Below, one piece after another: positions 5,934-6,209 of a DNA stretch of 6,209 nucleotides (its first letter is position 1; each line of letters starts with the position of its first letter). The notes under the pieces were generated by a model that saw only the letters and a program-made list of their open reading frames with translations, made no database searches and was not told where the DNA came from. Where the stretch lies: contig QHXD01000563.1 of assembly GCA_003223895.1 (NCBI GenBank), positions 1 through 6,209 of the forward strand, in the 5' to 3' direction. Origin of the DNA: Acidobacteriota bacterium. GTDB taxonomy: Bacteria; Acidobacteriota; Terriglobia; 20CM-2-55-15. A program made the translations under genes and the position numbers.

Positions 5934-6017
5934 CTGTAGCGGCGCTCTATGAGCGCCGGTTTTTCCTGGAATCAACGAAATACCGGCGGTCATAGACGTC
6001 ATAGACCGCCGCTACAG
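5934..6017. repeat. REP-like doublet: two inverted GTAG-headed hairpin units (BIME-like)
   Basis: An 84-bp imperfect palindrome runs from CTGTAG to CTACAG, centred on AAT at 5970-5972. Left unit, plus strand: GTAG (5936-5939), stem CGGCGCTC (5940-5947), loop TAT, stem GAGCGCCG (5951-5958), then GTTTTTCC. Right unit, minus strand: GTAG (6015-6012), stem CGGCGGTC (6011-6004), a 12-nt loop, stem GACCGCCG (5991-5984), then GTATTTCG. A GTAG head followed directly by a hairpin is the hallmark of REP elements mobilised by RAYT (REP-associated tyrosine) transposases; no RAYT gene is in the window. The two stems differ by a C-G/G-C swap that keeps the pairing. The right loop carries an exact 9-bp tandem repeat, GTCATAGAC (5989-5997 and 5998-6006). 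The repeat structure is seen directly; the REP class is inferred. Confidence 0.75.
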
Positions 6018-6075
6018 GTCGGATTGCCTCCTTGAAACATTTTCCGCATCCTGTTAGGTCAAGGGAGTTTGATAG

Positions 6076-6209
6076 ATGCGAAATCGATTAATCGGCGCGA
6101 TCGTGACCGCGGCAGCGCTATTGCTGACGGTCGGCGCCGGACAATCCCTGCAACTGGCCCAGCAGCCGGAGCGTCCAGAGCGCATATCGGATCGTCCCAA
6201 CTTGAACGG
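6076..6209 (+). CDS. N-terminus of an unrecognised exported protein (runs off right edge)
   Basis: An open frame from the ATG at 6076 continues to the window end, giving 44 codons plus two bases. AAGGGAG (6061-6067) lies 8 nt upstream and supports the start. Residues 1-21 have a basic start (MRNR) and a hydrophobic core (LIGAIVTAAALLLTVGAG), a classic signal peptide with cleavage likely around residues 22-28. The mature start is polar and Pro/Arg-rich (QQPERPERISDRPNLNG). The DRPNLNG stretch resembles the 'DLNG(I/V)W' start I associate with secreted hypothetical proteins in Acidobacteriota, but too little is visible to name a family. It is divergent from the MBL hydrolase and lies 58 bp after the REP-like doublet. 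Confidence 0.75.
   Translation, partial: MRNRLIGAIVTAAALLLTVGAGQSLQLAQQPERPERISDRPNLN

Noticed and set aside
5732..5995. An 87-codon plus-strand frame across the hydrolase start and the REP-like repeat.
   Set aside because: It begins inside the hydrolase on the opposite strand and ends inside the palindromic repeat; no coding motif and no ribosome binding site support it.
5934..6017. The palindrome as a CRISPR repeat, attachment site or rho-independent terminator.
   Set aside because: There is no repeat-spacer periodicity and no integrase gene. The T-run after the left stem (5960-5964) is short and lies inside the symmetric element, so a REP-like doublet fits better.

Overview
The window most likely comes from a member of the Acidobacteriota, probably the Solibacter/Bryobacter group. 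The main reasons are a MacB/FtsX-type permease of the 'acidobacterial duplicated orphan permease' (ADOP) kind with its typical N-terminal prefix domain, an ankyrin-repeat protein with an acidobacterial-looking N-terminus, and a secreted subclass B3-like metallo-beta-lactamase-fold protein. The base composition looks moderately GC-rich. This assignment is inferred from gene content; no marker gene is present.

Layout from left to right. Positions 1026-1 (minus) encode 342 residues of an ankyrin-repeat protein that runs off the left edge; its last visible residues look like the start of a glyoxalase/VOC domain. A 239-bp divergent spacer follows. It holds a strong ribosome binding site and a perfect TATAAT box for the ankyrin gene, a long hairpin in its probable 5' leader, and a 23-bp near-palindrome that also contains a consensus TTGACA. 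Positions 1266-3913 (plus) hold the ADOP permease, split by a one-base frame change near 1471-1473 into a prefix piece and an 818-codon permease frame. The permease ends 7 bp before the convergent stop of an endonuclease/exonuclease/phosphatase (EEP) family protein (4670-3921, minus). A 174-bp spacer separates that gene from the upstream, same-strand MBL-fold hydrolase (5807-4845, minus). The 268-bp region 5808-6075 lies between the divergent hydrolase and a second gene that runs off the right edge. It contains an 84-bp inverted pair of REP-like units, each with a GTAG head and an 8-bp hairpin. The right-edge gene (6076 onward, plus) starts with a signal peptide and cannot be assigned a function.

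The genes do not form an obvious single pathway. The hydrolase and the EEP protein may be co-transcribed (same strand, 174 bp apart, no terminator seen). The permease has no MacB-type ATPase beside it, as is usual for orphan ADOP permeases. No RNA gene, CRISPR array, insertion sequence or convincing intrinsic terminator was seen. I see no clear new multi-gene system. The most distinctive items are the REP-like doublet, the ankyrin-VOC fusion, the split ADOP gene and the divergent regulatory spacer.
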